A stretch of 64,000 nucleotides of DNA from Acinetobacter portensis (GCF_023158935.1 NZ_CP096120.1:1736001-1800000); one strand, 5' to 3'; shown: positions 40,683-49,631, counted from the stretch's first letter. Notes: generated from the sequence alone by a model not told the origin. Made by a program: numbers and translations.

Positions 40683-41147
40683 TACCGATGGTCGAAGTGG
40701 TCTTTGCGCATTTGGTAAACCTTGCTGTCTAGGATAATTCGAATTCAAGCTTGGTTTATTTACACTTGGTTTTTGCCCTGAATGATTTGGTTTGTCATTT
40801 GGCTTATGATTTGGTTTGTGCTGCGATGGTTTTTGACCTTGGTGATTTGGCTTGTGTTCAGAAGGACGATTAAGCGATGGTCTATTCACAGGCGGACGAT
40901 ACACTGGCGGTTTGTTGCCCTGAAAATTAGGTTTGGTTTGATGAGGCTTAGGCTTCTGCTGATGAGGACGATCATTTGGTCGATAGTTCGGTCTATAATT
41001 AGGTCGATGAGTCGCACCATTATTCCAATGAGGTCGATCATAGGAGTTGTAACCACCTGAATAATGAGGGCGGTCATCATAAGGTGCCATTACACAGCCT
41101 GTTAAAGAAAACCCAAGTGCCGATAACAATATTATTTTTTTAATCAT
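40680..41147 (-). CDS. Pro/His/Asn/Lys-rich low-complexity lipoprotein
   Basis: A 155-residue predicted lipoprotein with lipobox LTGC (Cys18). The mature part has almost no globular sequence: it consists of degenerate short units such as RPNYRPN, KPHQTKPN, NRPSLNRPS and HKPNHK, rich in Pro, His, Asn, Lys and Arg. Such chains are extended and may bind metal through His or thread through peptidoglycan, but that is speculation. AGGG lies upstream of the ATG. The opposite strand has a long open frame that is a composition artefact. Confidence 0.75.
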   Translation of the reverse strand: MIKKIILLSALGFSLTGCVMAPYDDRPHYSGGYNSYDRPHWNNGATHRPNYRPNYRPNDRPHQQKPKPHQTKPNFQGNKPPVYRPPVNRPSLNRPSEHKPNHQGQKPSQHKPNHKPNDKPNHSGQKPSVNKPSLNSNYPRQQGLPNAQRPLRPSV

Positions 41148-41356
41148 GTGAAAAACCCTAAAATTCTATTTCCAAATTATGAAATACACACATGAATAGA
41201 TCGGGGATTGGTTGTTTTATTTATGTAGAAATTCATTCATATTTTGCTCATATTATGCAAAACATATCTTTAATAGAAATAACAAAATTCAATTTAAAAC
41301 TAATAATTTAAATAAGATGGATTAAAATTAAGCCAAATAATTATGCTGTTAATTTT

Positions 41357-42091
41357 ATGACTTGGCTTATTTTTATCATTGGTTCTGTAATTGCTGGCTT
41401 TGTACAAGGCTTAACAGGCTTCGCCTTTGGCTTAGTCGCCATGTCCTTCTGGGTTTGGGTATTAGCACCTCAACTCGCAGCACCATTAGTGGTCTTTGCT
41501 TCGTTGTGGAGTCATATGATTTCACTATCTAGCGAAAAGAAAATCTATAAATTTAATAAATCTTTAGTTCTACCTTATATTTTAGCAGGCTTAATTGGTG
41601 TTCCTATTGGTACATGGCTACTCGACTTAATACAACCTGAAATATTCAAACTTGTATTGGGTGTATTTTTAATTATTTGGAGTCCCTTAATGCTGTTTAA
41701 TCCTCAATTTTCCATCATAAAAAATGCAGGAAAATTAGCAGATAGCTGTATTGGCTTTATTGGTGGAGTTTTAGGAGGATTAGGCGGTTTTAGTGGTGCA
41801 GTGCCTTCTGCATGGGTCATGCTCAAAAATTTAAATAAAGATAAACAACGCTACATTATGCGTCACTTCAATTTCTCAATTCAGCTTTCTGCAATGACTG
41901 CTTATTTAATTAAAGGAAATATACAAAGCGAACATATCCCCTATCTTGCAATTCTTGTTTTTAGTGTCAGCATTCCTGCTATTTTTGGTGCTAAATTATT
42001 TTATAAAATTTCAGACACTCAATTCAAAAAAGTAGTACTTGGTTTGTTATTTACTTCAGGAATTTTCATGTGCTTAAGCCTTTTAATTTAA
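41357..42091 (+). CDS. TauE/SafE family sulfite/anion exporter-like permease
   Basis: A 244-residue inner-membrane protein with about eight hydrophobic segments. The opening GFVQGLTGFAFGLVAMSFW and the half-repeat GFIGGVLGGLGGFSGAVPSAW are the two inverted-repeat signatures of TauE/SafE permeases. Members move sulfite, sulfoacetate or other small anions; the substrate here is unknown. Single gene. Confidence 0.87.
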   Translation: MTWLIFIIGSVIAGFVQGLTGFAFGLVAMSFWVWVLAPQLAAPLVVFASLWSHMISLSSEKKIYKFNKSLVLPYILAGLIGVPIGTWLLDLIQPEIFKLVLGVFLIIWSPLMLFNPQFSIIKNAGKLADSCIGFIGGVLGGLGGFSGAVPSAWVMLKNLNKDKQRYIMRHFNFSIQLSAMTAYLIKGNIQSEHIPYLAILVFSVSIPAIFGAKLFYKISDTQFKKVVLGLLFTSGIFMCLSLLI

Positions 42092-42101
42092 AGCTAATAT
42101 A

Positions 42102-42521
42102 TTAAAACCGTTTAGACCAAAAAAAACGAACCATTTGTCCTCGATCATAAGGAAAGCTTGAAACATACTCATAGCCCACTTTATTAACTGGATCTAATTT
42201 AAATTCCATTCCATAACCAAAAGAAACAGCAAAATCATCTACTCCTACATCGTGTGTTTGCCCTGCCATAAATTTATTTTGGGCACCATCAAAACTATAT
42301 GCTGTATTGTTATATACACGCACAACCTCATCTTCGTAGAAATTATTATTTATAAAACTATAATCTCTTTGCTCTTCATCATATTTCTCTAAATTTTTTT
42401 TTTCCTTTTCTTGCACTTCAAATATCGTTTCTTTTGTTTCTTCTACTTTTATATTTTCTTCTGCTGCATTCAATACAAAGCTATAGCAACTCAATAAAAA
42501 TAAAATGAGATACTTTTTCAT
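42102..42521 (-). CDS. Exported protein of unknown function
   Basis: I do not recognise this gene. It encodes 139 residues with a clear signal peptide (about 1-20, cleaved near LNAAE). A very acidic Lys/Glu-rich stretch (21-50) looks helical or disordered. The remaining 85 residues alternate aromatic and polar residues (VSFGYGMEFKL, KVGYEYVSSFPYDRGQMVRFFWSKRF), which suggests beta structure ending in an aromatic residue, as outer-membrane or surface proteins often do. GAGG precedes the ATG. AT-rich codons. Confidence 0.7.
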   Translation of the reverse strand: MKKYLILFLLSCYSFVLNAAEENIKVEETKETIFEVQEKEKKNLEKYDEEQRDYSFINNNFYEDEVVRVYNNTAYSFDGAQNKFMAGQTHDVGVDDFAVSFGYGMEFKLDPVNKVGYEYVSSFPYDRGQMVRFFWSKRF

Positions 42522-42738
42522 ATTTTCCTCATTTAAAATTTATAGAAATTCAAACAACAACGCATGTAAACCTAGAGTTTATAAATTACCATTATAAAAG
42601 CGAGTATTTTACATCGACAATATAATCATAAAATTCTAACAATTACGTATAAAACGGGTTAAATCTTCTGTTATTTTATATTTTTCAACCATAACGCAAT
42701 TATTTGATTGAAAAGAAAGCAATTGATTAGAAATACAC

Positions 42739-42767
42739 TTGCCAAGTTTTATTTCGTCCTCTATTAT
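42739..42767 (+). promoter_or_regulatory. Own promoter of tRNA-Leu copy 2
   Basis: TTGCCA (42739-42744), a 17-bp spacer, TATTAT (42762-42767), ending only 9 bp before the mature tRNA. Transcription would begin with a leader of two or three bases. Confidence 0.68.
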
Positions 42768-42776
42768 TGCGCACAT

Positions 42777-42862
42777 GCCCGAGTGGTGAAATCGGTAGAC
42801 ACAGGGGATTTAAAATCCCCCGCCCACAAAGCGTGCCAGTTCGAGTCTGGCCTCGGGCACCA
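42777..42862 (+). tRNA. tRNA-Leu (UAA), copy 2
   Basis: An 86-nt tRNA with encoded CCA, identical to copy 1 at 20337-20422. It is alone here, with no tRNA-Cys upstream. Confidence 0.97.
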
Positions 42863-42897
42863 TTCTTCTACTATAGAAAAATGGTGCAATAAAATTT

Positions 42898-42919
42898 CCA
42901 GCTATATGCTGGTTTTTTT
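42898..42919 (+). terminator. tRNA-Leu copy 2 terminator
   Basis: CCAGC-TATAT-GCTGG followed by seven T, the same as in copy 1. Confidence 0.9.
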
Positions 42920-42951
42920 ATGTCTAAAATTTAGTGCTAGTATTAATTTTT

Positions 42952-43623
42952 ATGTCTAATCATTTTAATTTAAAAGAATTACAACAACGCCATCCTGAAG
43001 CTTTTTTTCAACCTTTGCATTTTGCCCAATTAAAACTTCCTTTTTACCACTCATTTCATATCATCAATTTTGCCATCATTTTTTTAACTGCAATTAGCAC
43101 AGTTATGCTTTGCTTAGGTTTTGCAATACTTATATCTGATACTTTTCGATTTGATATTCTCCAAGCACTTACGTTATCTACTATTTTATTTGCTTTTATT
43201 CAATTTCCATTTCAGTTTTGGATTCAACAACAAGCAAAACACTGTTCGAAATTTTACGCTCAAAGACTTCAAAATGCTTTATATATACAAATCCTTATCA
43301 TTATTCTCTTCGTATTAAACTACTTCATATTAGATAGTCCACACCTGTATTTTCCAAGCTTGGTATTATTCTCTTTTTTTGGTTATGTCGTTATTTTTAT
43401 TGAGCCTCTATATAAAAACACCCCACGTTTAGAAATAGTGCGCTTACACAAAATTCGTCAAATGGCATTTTGGGCTTTTCAACAAACTAAAAATAACTCA
43501 GCACAACCAACACACTATTATTTAGATTTATACAATAAATGTATGCTTGAAGAACAAAAGCTCTCAAAGCAAATACTTCACCCAAATTTTATATCTGCAA
43601 TTATTACACTTCTAAAAACATAA
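42952..43623 (+). CDS. Membrane protein of unknown function
   Basis: A 223-residue protein with four hydrophobic segments at about 36-63, 72-93, 115-132 and 138-154, and hydrophilic ends. The C-terminal 70 residues (RLHKIRQMAFWAFQQTKNN through QILHPNF) are probably cytosolic. No known family is recognised. I use the ATG at 42952 (MSNHFNLKEL), about 30 bp after the tRNA-Leu terminator; the frame is open slightly further upstream. Its promoter is not obvious, so it may depend on readthrough from the tRNA promoter. Confidence 0.68.
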   Translation: MSNHFNLKELQQRHPEAFFQPLHFAQLKLPFYHSFHIINFAIIFLTAISTVMLCLGFAILISDTFRFDILQALTLSTILFAFIQFPFQFWIQQQAKHCSKFYAQRLQNALYIQILIIILFVLNYFILDSPHLYFPSLVLFSFFGYVVIFIEPLYKNTPRLEIVRLHKIRQMAFWAFQQTKNNSAQPTHYYLDLYNKCMLEEQKLSKQILHPNFISAIITLLKT

Positions 43624-43650
43624 ACCCTGCAAATGCAGGGTTTATTTTTA
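43622..43650. terminator. Bidirectional terminator
   Basis: AACCCTGCA-AA-TGCAGGGTT followed by TATTTTTA; between convergent genes. Confidence 0.88.
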
Positions 43651-43651
43651 A

Positions 43652-43966
43652 TTACCATTCACGGGTGGCAACCAACTCTTCCATCTCAATATCCATATAG
43701 CCTTGATCTTGAACCACCATCATCATAGCCTCAGCTATATAATCTGCCGCAGTATCATCTAAAGATGAATCTAAATCTTCAAACTGAGGTTTCATTTTAT
43801 TAATTTCTGTAATGGTTTCTTGAGCAAAATGATAAATATCATTTTCACTTAAGTTTGACTTAGCAACTTTCTTCGCAAATTTTTTAATGCTTTCTCTCAC
43901 TTCAGCAACCAGTACATCTGGATAATATTCATCATCAAACATTGGGAGAAGTAAATCATTCAACAT
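43652..43966 (-). CDS. DUF5713-like acidic protein
   Basis: A 104-residue acidic, helical protein. The phrase FDDEYYPDVLVAEVRESIKKF near the start and EEMD-rich C-terminus fit the small DUF5713 family, whose function is unknown. The ATG at 43966 is preferred; one at 43978 would add four residues. Encoded between the tRNA-Leu region and folP. Confidence 0.7.
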   Translation of the reverse strand: MLNDLLLPMFDDEYYPDVLVAEVRESIKKFAKKVAKSNLSENDIYHFAQETITEINKMKPQFEDLDSSLDDTAADYIAEAMMMVVQDQGYMDIEMEELVATREW

Positions 43967-44066
43967 AATACAGCTCAAACTTATAGCATTTCAGAAAACC
44001 GAGCTTATATACCACATACTCGCCCGTTTAACCAAATCTAAATAAAAATACCACTATTATATCAAT

Positions 44067-44918
44067 TTAAACGACTTGCATCGCTTGCCAAACTTTTAAC
44101 GCATCACACGTTGCTTTTACATCATGTACACGCACCATAGATGCGCCCTGTTGCACAGAAATTAAATGTGCAGCCACAGAACCAACCACCCGTTTTTGTG
44201 CATCAAACTCACCTACCGCTTCACCAATAAAGCGTTTACGCGATAAAGCCGAAAGTATTGGATAACCCATTTCCTGTAATTTATAAAATTCATTTAAAAG
44301 CTTTAAATTTTGCTGAGCATTTTTTGCAAAGCCAAAGCCAGGATCAATCATAATATTTTCAGATCTAACACCTGCATTTAAAGCATCATTTACACGTTCC
44401 TTTAACTCTGAAATTACATCGAGTGTGACATCGTTATATTGATCTAAATTATTCATTGTGGTCGGTTCGCCACGCATATGCATAATAATGACAGGAATAT
44501 CTAAACTTGCCGCTGTTTCCAAAGCTTTTGGACGTGTAAGCGCACGTACATCATTCCAAATATGCGCACCCGCTCTTACTGCAGCTTTAATCACTTCGGG
44601 TTCTGATGTATCAATTGAAATCACAACATTATGTTTTGCGAGTTCTTTTACCACAGGCACAACACGTGCTACCTCTTCTTCCACAGCAACTACAGATGCG
44701 CCTGGACGTGTAGATTCACCACCAACATCAATAACGGTTGCACCTTCCGCAATCATTTGTAAAGCACGCGCTACAGCTTCATCTTTACCATTATGCAAAC
44801 CACCATCACTAAAAGAATCTGGTGTCACATTTAATATGCCCATTACATGTGGTTTTGATAAATCTAAACTTAAATTACCACACTGTAAAATATGTTCTGG
44901 CAAAGCAACGAGCTGCAT
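44067..44918 (-). CDS. folP: Dihydropteroate synthase FolP
   Basis: Condenses p-aminobenzoate with hydroxymethyl-dihydropterin diphosphate; the target of sulfonamides. The TIM-barrel protein of 283 residues has MGILNVTPDSFSDGG, DVGGESTRPGA, MHMRGEPTTMNN and the C-terminal RVHDV. AGGA lies upstream of the ATG. It is chromosomal and unlike the mobile sul genes. It lies downstream of ftsH on the same strand, but a terminator separates them. Confidence 0.97.
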   Translation of the reverse strand: MQLVALPEHILQCGNLSLDLSKPHVMGILNVTPDSFSDGGLHNGKDEAVARALQMIAEGATVIDVGGESTRPGASVVAVEEEVARVVPVVKELAKHNVVISIDTSEPEVIKAAVRAGAHIWNDVRALTRPKALETAASLDIPVIIMHMRGEPTTMNNLDQYNDVTLDVISELKERVNDALNAGVRSENIMIDPGFGFAKNAQQNLKLLNEFYKLQEMGYPILSALSRKRFIGEAVGEFDAQKRVVGSVAAHLISVQQGASMVRVHDVKATCDALKVWQAMQVV

Positions 44919-45000
44919 ACTTTTTTCCTAAATAAACGCTGAATACATTCTAACAAGTCTTAAATTATAGTTGCTAAATTCTTTTCAAAATAGCATGCAT

Positions 45001-45032
45001 AAAAAAAGAGCCTCAATTGAGACTCTTTTTTA
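45001..45032 (-). terminator. ftsH terminator
   Basis: AAAAAGAG and CTCTTTTT with CTCAATTGAG in the middle form a long hairpin with A and T runs; one mismatch. Confidence 0.9.
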
Positions 45033-45042
45033 AATAACTTAA

Positions 45043-46941
45043 TTAAGCATTTGGCAAAGTTGGTAATGGCGGAGGTGTCGCAGGACCATCTGTTGGAGTT
45101 ACGTCAACCACAGGGTTGTCTGCAACATAAACTTTTGGTGGCTGAGGTTCACGACCTTCCATAATGTCACGGATTTGATCACGATCAATCGTTTCCCATT
45201 CCATAAGCGCTTTAACCATTGCGTGTGCGATATCTTTGTTATTTTCCAAGATGTCACGCGCAACCTTATATTGCTCATCTAAAATACGACGAACTTCACG
45301 ATCAACTTCAAGTTGAGTTGTTTCAGAAATCGTACGACTACCAATACTACCCATGAATGATTGCTGAGAATCATCTTCGTAAACCATTACGCCCATTTTG
45401 TCTGACATGCCGTACTTCGTAACCATTGCACGTGCCATTTTTGTTGCACGCTCAAAGTCATTCGAAGCACCTGTCGACATTTGGTTAATGAATACTTCTT
45501 CAGCAATACGACCACCAAAAAGAATCGAAAGTTCATTCAACATCTTATCTTTGTAATGGCTTGTTTGATCATGTTCAGGTAACTGCCAAGTTACACCTAA
45601 AGCCCAACCGCGCGGCATAATTGTTACTTTATGAACAGGGTCTGTGCCCGGTAAAATTTCAGCAACAATTGCATGACCCGCTTCATGGTAAGCCGTAGCG
45701 CGACGTTCTTCTTCACGAATCACCATCGATTTACGTTCTGGCCCCATATAAAGCTTGTCTTTTGCATCTTCAAAGTCATGCATATCGACAGTATTCTTGT
45801 TACGACGTGCAGCAAATAATGCAGCTTCGTTTACAAGGTTTGCCAATTGCGCACCAGAGAAACCAGGCGTACCACGCGCAAGAACTTGAACATCTACACC
45901 AGCCGTTGAAGGTAGTTTTTTCAAGTGAACATTTAAAATTTGTTCACGACCTTTAATGTCTGGCAAGCTCACCATTACTTGACGGTCAAAACGACCCGGA
46001 CGAAGTAATGCTTTATCTAATACATCGGCACGGTTAGTTGCAGCAATAACAATAATACCTTCATTGCCTTCAAAACCGTCCATTTCTACAAGCATTTGGT
46101 TTAATGTTTGCTCACGCTCATCATTACCACCACCTGTACCTGAACCACGATGACGACCAACTGCATCAATCTCATCAATGAAGATGATACATGGCGCATG
46201 GCGTTTTGCTTGTTCGAACATGTCACGTACACGAGACGCACCCACACCAACAAACATTTCAACGAAGTCAGAACCAGAAATACTAAAGAATGGAACTTTC
46301 GCTTCACCAGCAATTGCTTTAGCAAGTAAAGTTTTACCCGTACCCGGAGGACCAACCATCAATACGCCTTTAGGAATTGTTGCACCTAAACGCTTGAATT
46401 TTGATGGGTCTTTTAAGAAATCTACAATTTCAACAACTTCTTGTTTAGCTTCATCACAACCAGCAACATCTGTAAATGTTACTTTGATTTGGTCTTCTGA
46501 AAGCATTTTCGCTTTAGATTTACCAAAACTCATTGGGCCGTTTTTACCACCTGCACCGCCACCCATGTTGCGCATAAAGAACATGAATAACAAAATGATT
46601 AAAAGTACAGGGAAACTCGCAATAAGAAGCTGCATCAACAAACCTTGACGCTGAGGTGCAGTACCTTCAACAGCAACGTTGTTTTTAATCAAGTTCGGCA
46701 TAAGTTCAGGATCTTGAACTGCCGGACGAATACTTTCGAATGATGAGCCATTTACTTTCTCACCATTAATTCTTTCGCCATCAATTGTAACTTGTTTAAT
46801 TTGACCAGCATTCACCGCCGCCACGAACTCTGAATAGTTCAATGATGTTGGTTTTTCATCGCCATTAATGTTACTGAAAATAAGAATCAGCACACCAAGT
46901 ATAATCAACCACAATACGGCATTCTTGAAAAGATCGCTCAA
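45043..46941 (-). CDS. ftsH: ATP-dependent zinc metalloprotease FtsH
   Basis: Membrane-bound AAA+ protease that degrades membrane and regulatory proteins. Two membrane helices (about 8-24 and 103-123) enclose a small periplasmic domain. AAA+ motifs are Walker A GPPGTGKT (197-204) and Walker B IIFIDEID (252-259), with the SRH region later. The zinc site is HEAGH (419-423). The tail is Pro-rich. The start is a TTG at 46941, with GGGA eight bases upstream. It sits next to rlmE on the same strand, the usual rlmE(ftsJ)-ftsH order, about 135 bp apart. Confidence 0.98.
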   Translation of the reverse strand: MSDLFKNAVLWLIILGVLILIFSNINGDEKPTSLNYSEFVAAVNAGQIKQVTIDGERINGEKVNGSSFESIRPAVQDPELMPNLIKNNVAVEGTAPQRQGLLMQLLIASFPVLLIILLFMFFMRNMGGGAGGKNGPMSFGKSKAKMLSEDQIKVTFTDVAGCDEAKQEVVEIVDFLKDPSKFKRLGATIPKGVLMVGPPGTGKTLLAKAIAGEAKVPFFSISGSDFVEMFVGVGASRVRDMFEQAKRHAPCIIFIDEIDAVGRHRGSGTGGGNDEREQTLNQMLVEMDGFEGNEGIIVIAATNRADVLDKALLRPGRFDRQVMVSLPDIKGREQILNVHLKKLPSTAGVDVQVLARGTPGFSGAQLANLVNEAALFAARRNKNTVDMHDFEDAKDKLYMGPERKSMVIREEERRATAYHEAGHAIVAEILPGTDPVHKVTIMPRGWALGVTWQLPEHDQTSHYKDKMLNELSILFGGRIAEEVFINQMSTGASNDFERATKMARAMVTKYGMSDKMGVMVYEDDSQQSFMGSIGSRTISETTQLEVDREVRRILDEQYKVARDILENNKDIAHAMVKALMEWETIDRDQIRDIMEGREPQPPKVYVADNPVVDVTPTDGPATPPPLPTLPNA

Positions 46942-47076
46942 AGCTTTATTCCCATATCAATCTAATTTGATCATGCCCAATTGGGTGACCTTTTATTTCA
47001 AAACGCTGACAACCAGCTATATAAATCATTAAAAAGGTACAAAATGCACAATTTTTAAGGACTTGGCAAGTAAACT

Positions 47077-47727
47077 TTACTTAGATGCTTTTTTTAGCCC
47101 TTGTCCAATTAAGAAAACTTCTTTTGAACGAGCACGAGAAGCAGCAGGTTTCGATGTTTTTAACACTTTAAAACTATCGACAACTTGCTTACGGAATTCA
47201 TCAAAACCGATCCCTTGGAAAACTTTTACCACAAATTGACCTTTCGGTCCCAATACTTTATTGGCAAAATCTAGGGCTAGTTCACATAAGTAAATTTGAC
47301 GCGGTTGATCAACAGCCTTATTACCTGATGTATTGGGGGCCATATCCGAAATTACAACGTCTACTTGTCGCCCATCTAAAATTTTTAACAATTCTTCAAA
47401 GACAGCTTCTTCTCGGAAGTCACCTTGCAGGAAGGTTACGTCGGGTAATGCATCCATTTCTAAAATATCAGATGCAATTACAATACCCTTGCTTCCAACT
47501 AATTTACCTGCAATTTGCGACCAACTTCCTGGAGCAGCACCTAAATCGACAACCACCATACCTGGTTTTATGAGCTTATATTTTTCTTGCATTTCTAGAA
47601 GCTTATAAGCTGCACGAGCACGATAGCCTTCCTTTTGCGCTCTTTTCACAAATGGGTCGTCTAAATGCTCTCTCATCCAATCACGACTACTTTTAGATAA
47701 CTTTTGGTTGGTAATGCGTGTAGCCAT
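47077..47727 (-). CDS. rlmE: 23S rRNA 2'-O-methyltransferase RlmE (FtsJ)
   Basis: Methylates U2552 in the A-loop of 23S rRNA late in large-subunit assembly. 216 residues with RSRDWMREH-type start, RAAYKLLEMQEKY, SAM motif VVDLGAAPGSWSQ, catalytic Asp in VISDMAPNTSGN and Lys in GQFVVKVFQG. AGAGAG lies just upstream of the ATG. It heads an rlmE-ftsH pair and is divergent from yhbY, the gene order known in E. coli and many relatives. Confidence 0.97.
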   Translation of the reverse strand: MATRITNQKLSKSSRDWMREHLDDPFVKRAQKEGYRARAAYKLLEMQEKYKLIKPGMVVVDLGAAPGSWSQIAGKLVGSKGIVIASDILEMDALPDVTFLQGDFREEAVFEELLKILDGRQVDVVISDMAPNTSGNKAVDQPRQIYLCELALDFANKVLGPKGQFVVKVFQGIGFDEFRKQVVDSFKVLKTSKPAASRARSKEVFLIGQGLKKASK

Positions 47728-48076
47728 AACTCTCTAATAAATTAAATCTTCTTAATATTCATTGTACGTGAAAATAATCTGTCATGCAGTATTCATCTGT
47801 ATCTAAATATCGTCTTTATTTTTGTTTTTTTCAATCGTGTAGATCGCTTATTTGAAAGTTTATAACTTGATGATTATTTGAAACTTTAACAAATTTTAGA
47901 TGTAAAACTTTAACCAACTTAGACTAAATATATGATGCTTATTAAATTAAAAACCATTTTCCTCCTCTTTATAAGGAAAATTAGCTTCTGAATAAATGTG
48001 TATTCAACTTCAGAATTTTCAGCGATTGATTGTGCAATTTGTTATACTAAGGCGTTTTTTAATTTAGGTTATTTTT
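47728..48076. promoter_or_regulatory. Divergent promoter region between rlmE and yhbY
   Basis: 349 bp, AT-rich. An extended -10 sequence (TGT followed by TATACT, 48043-48048) lies about 30 bp before yhbY and is a fair promoter candidate. I see no heat-shock promoter for rlmE-ftsH and no gene. Confidence 0.5.
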
Positions 48077-48400
48077 ATGGCGGCTTTATCAATTCAGGAA
48101 CGTAAGCGTTTACGTCAAATTGGACATGCTTTAAACCCAGTTGTAATGATTGGTGATAAAGGCTTATCAGAAAGCGTAATTGAAGAGCTAAACCGTGCTT
48201 TAAATGATCATGAACTTATTAAAGTTAAAGTAGTTGCTGAAGATCGCGAAGCGCGTTCTGCTTTAATTACAGAACTTTCAGAAGTTTCAGGATCTGAAAT
48301 TGTACAAACTATTGGTAAAATTGCATTACTTTATAAAAAAGCTGCAAAACAAAACCAAAAGCTTTCTAATCTTGTTCGTCACGCACATTTAGGTAATTAA
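48077..48400 (+). CDS. yhbY: Ribosome assembly RNA-binding protein YhbY
   Basis: CRM-domain RNA-binding protein linked to 50S assembly. The 107 residues show the CRM pattern LRQIGHALNPVVMIGDKGLSESVIEEL with the GxxG-type loop, and HELIKVKVVAEDREAR. Slightly longer than E. coli YhbY (97). AGGTT precedes the ATG. Its position opposite rlmE-ftsH is conserved. Confidence 0.95.
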   Translation: MAALSIQERKRLRQIGHALNPVVMIGDKGLSESVIEELNRALNDHELIKVKVVAEDREARSALITELSEVSGSEIVQTIGKIALLYKKAAKQNQKLSNLVRHAHLGN

Positions 48401-48410
48401 TATTTAACTT

Positions 48411-48950
48411 ATGGCAAGTTATGACCTTAGTGCTTTTGATCGCCGCTTTCAGGCAATCGCCCTAGTTGGCGCAATTGAACAACAAAGTCCATTTGGCTTA
48501 AATGTTGGCTTTTGGTTACGTGATCCTAACCAATATGTTCAATGGCCAGAGCTAGTTTCTGCGAATCCTCGTGTTGATTTCCTTTGGGAAAATACATGCT
48601 ATGAGGTTTTTATAGGCGTTAAAGGTGAAGATTTCTATCGTGAAATTAACCTTTCCCCTTCTCAAGCATGGCAAGCTTATCAATTCGAAGAATATCGCTA
48701 TCCAGAGGATATGCCTCCTCAAGTTGCTGAAGACATCGAGCTTAATCAACTTAAACGCACCCATTATGGTTTAAATGTAAGTTTAGATCTGACTGAATTT
48801 ATGTTGAAACATAAACTGAAATGGGATGACTTGTTTATTGGTTTAACCGCTGTGTTAAATACAACTCAAGGTCATCAATATTATGCAATGCAGCATAGTA
48901 GCCCAAGTGCCGATTTCCACAATAAACGAGATTGGCTACATCAGTTTTAA
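48411..48950 (+). CDS. DOMON-like domain protein
   Basis: A 179-residue protein. The central phrase VDFLWENTCYEVFIGVKGEDFYREINLSPSQAWQAYQFEEYR is typical of bacterial DOMON-like proteins, a beta-sandwich fold that in other proteins binds haem or sugars. No signal peptide is seen, so it is probably cytosolic. Ligand and role are unknown. It begins 10 bp after yhbY and likely shares its transcript. Strong terminator after it. Confidence 0.72.
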   Translation: MASYDLSAFDRRFQAIALVGAIEQQSPFGLNVGFWLRDPNQYVQWPELVSANPRVDFLWENTCYEVFIGVKGEDFYREINLSPSQAWQAYQFEEYRYPEDMPPQVAEDIELNQLKRTHYGLNVSLDLTEFMLKHKLKWDDLFIGLTAVLNTTQGHQYYAMQHSSPSADFHNKRDWLHQF

Positions 48951-48955
48951 AAGTG

Positions 48956-48991
48956 AAAAAAGCAAAAGGCATTTACCTTTTGCTTTTTTTA
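48956..48991 (+). terminator. yhbY operon terminator
   Basis: AAAAAGCAAAAGG and CCTTTTGCTTTTT pair around CATTTA, with a T-run. Confidence 0.93.
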
Positions 48992-49494
48992 TATCTGAAA
49001 TTTCCCTTTTTAAAAGTTTCAACCTTTAAATTAACCCTACCCTCTTCTTACAATCATAAATAAAGAACGACTTATTAATTACATCAAAGTACTTTTTCTT
49101 AAAATCACTTCATCACTTTGCTCAATCATTTTCACAATTAAAAAAATTAGATTCATATTCAATTTTAACGTTTGGTTTAGTTAGGCTCATGTTTAATAAA
49201 ACATTAAACTAAATTGCTTATTTTTTATCTTAACCAAAAAACTTTCAAGCAGCCCAATATCACCCCAACCTGCGTTTTAAAGCTCATTTGAAGCAACCCC
49301 TTTCTGTTGCATTATGGTCAACAACATCACCCAAAGTTACATCTTATTTATTATGTGATTTTTCAAATTTGATAAAATTTAAGTTTTGATTTGTTTAACA
49401 ATTATTAATTGCTTAGTTTTTCAGTACAAGCTTAAGAAATAAACCAATACTCAAATTGCAAGTGATTTATCTTACTTATTCACAATAAATAGAA
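48992..49494. other. Gap upstream of the carAB promoter
   Basis: About 500 bp, AT-rich. It has a small hairpin (GCAAC/GTTGC at about 49293-49310) and TTTAGTT/AACTAAA repeats around 49175-49215. I find no gene in it. Confidence 0.45.
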
Positions 49495-49523
49495 TGGACT
49501 TTTGGCAGTGTTGTCCGTATAAT
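49495..49523 (+). promoter_or_regulatory. carAB promoter
   Basis: TGGACT (49495-49500), a 17-bp spacer, then a perfect TATAAT (49518-49523). Transcription would start near 49530, leaving a leader of about 100 nt before carA. Confidence 0.72.
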
Positions 49524-49537
49524 GCCGTGTTAAGTTC

Positions 49538-49605
49538 AAGCGAGCAGACATAGGAGGGTAGGTTTAAAAAATAGCCTTCCTTTTTTTTCGTCTTCTCGCT
49601 TTTTT
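49538..49605 (+). promoter_or_regulatory. Structured carAB leader, putative transcription attenuator
   Basis: Nested hairpins. An inner stem AGGAGGG (49552-49558) with CCTTCCT (49575-49581) is followed by a T-run (49581-49588). An outer stem AAGCGAG-C-AGAC (49538-49549) with GTCT-T-CTCGCTT (49590-49601) encloses it and is followed by TTTT. Both arms therefore look like intrinsic terminators placed between the promoter and carA. The hairpins and T-runs are visible; control by pyrimidines or arginine is inferred. Confidence 0.68.
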
Positions 49606-49631
49606 ACAGCCTAAATTTCAGGAGCTTTGGT

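Larger units (their letters stand above)
42775..42920 (+). repeat. Direct repeat, copy 2: tRNA-Leu with trailer and terminator
   Basis: Matches 20335-20480 with one mismatch across about 146 bp. Identity stops sharply two bases before the tRNA and shortly after the terminator. Confidence 0.9.

Noticed and set aside
40782-41060. 92-residue hydrophobic open frame antisense to the repeat-rich lipoprotein gene
   Set aside because: It arises from the repetitive codons on the other strand (Ile/Arg/Trp runs) and has no start signal.
40690-41080. CRISPR-like repeats
   Set aside because: The short repeated DNA words are degenerate codons of a low-complexity protein, with no constant repeat or spacer length. 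No CRISPR array or cas gene is seen anywhere in the window.
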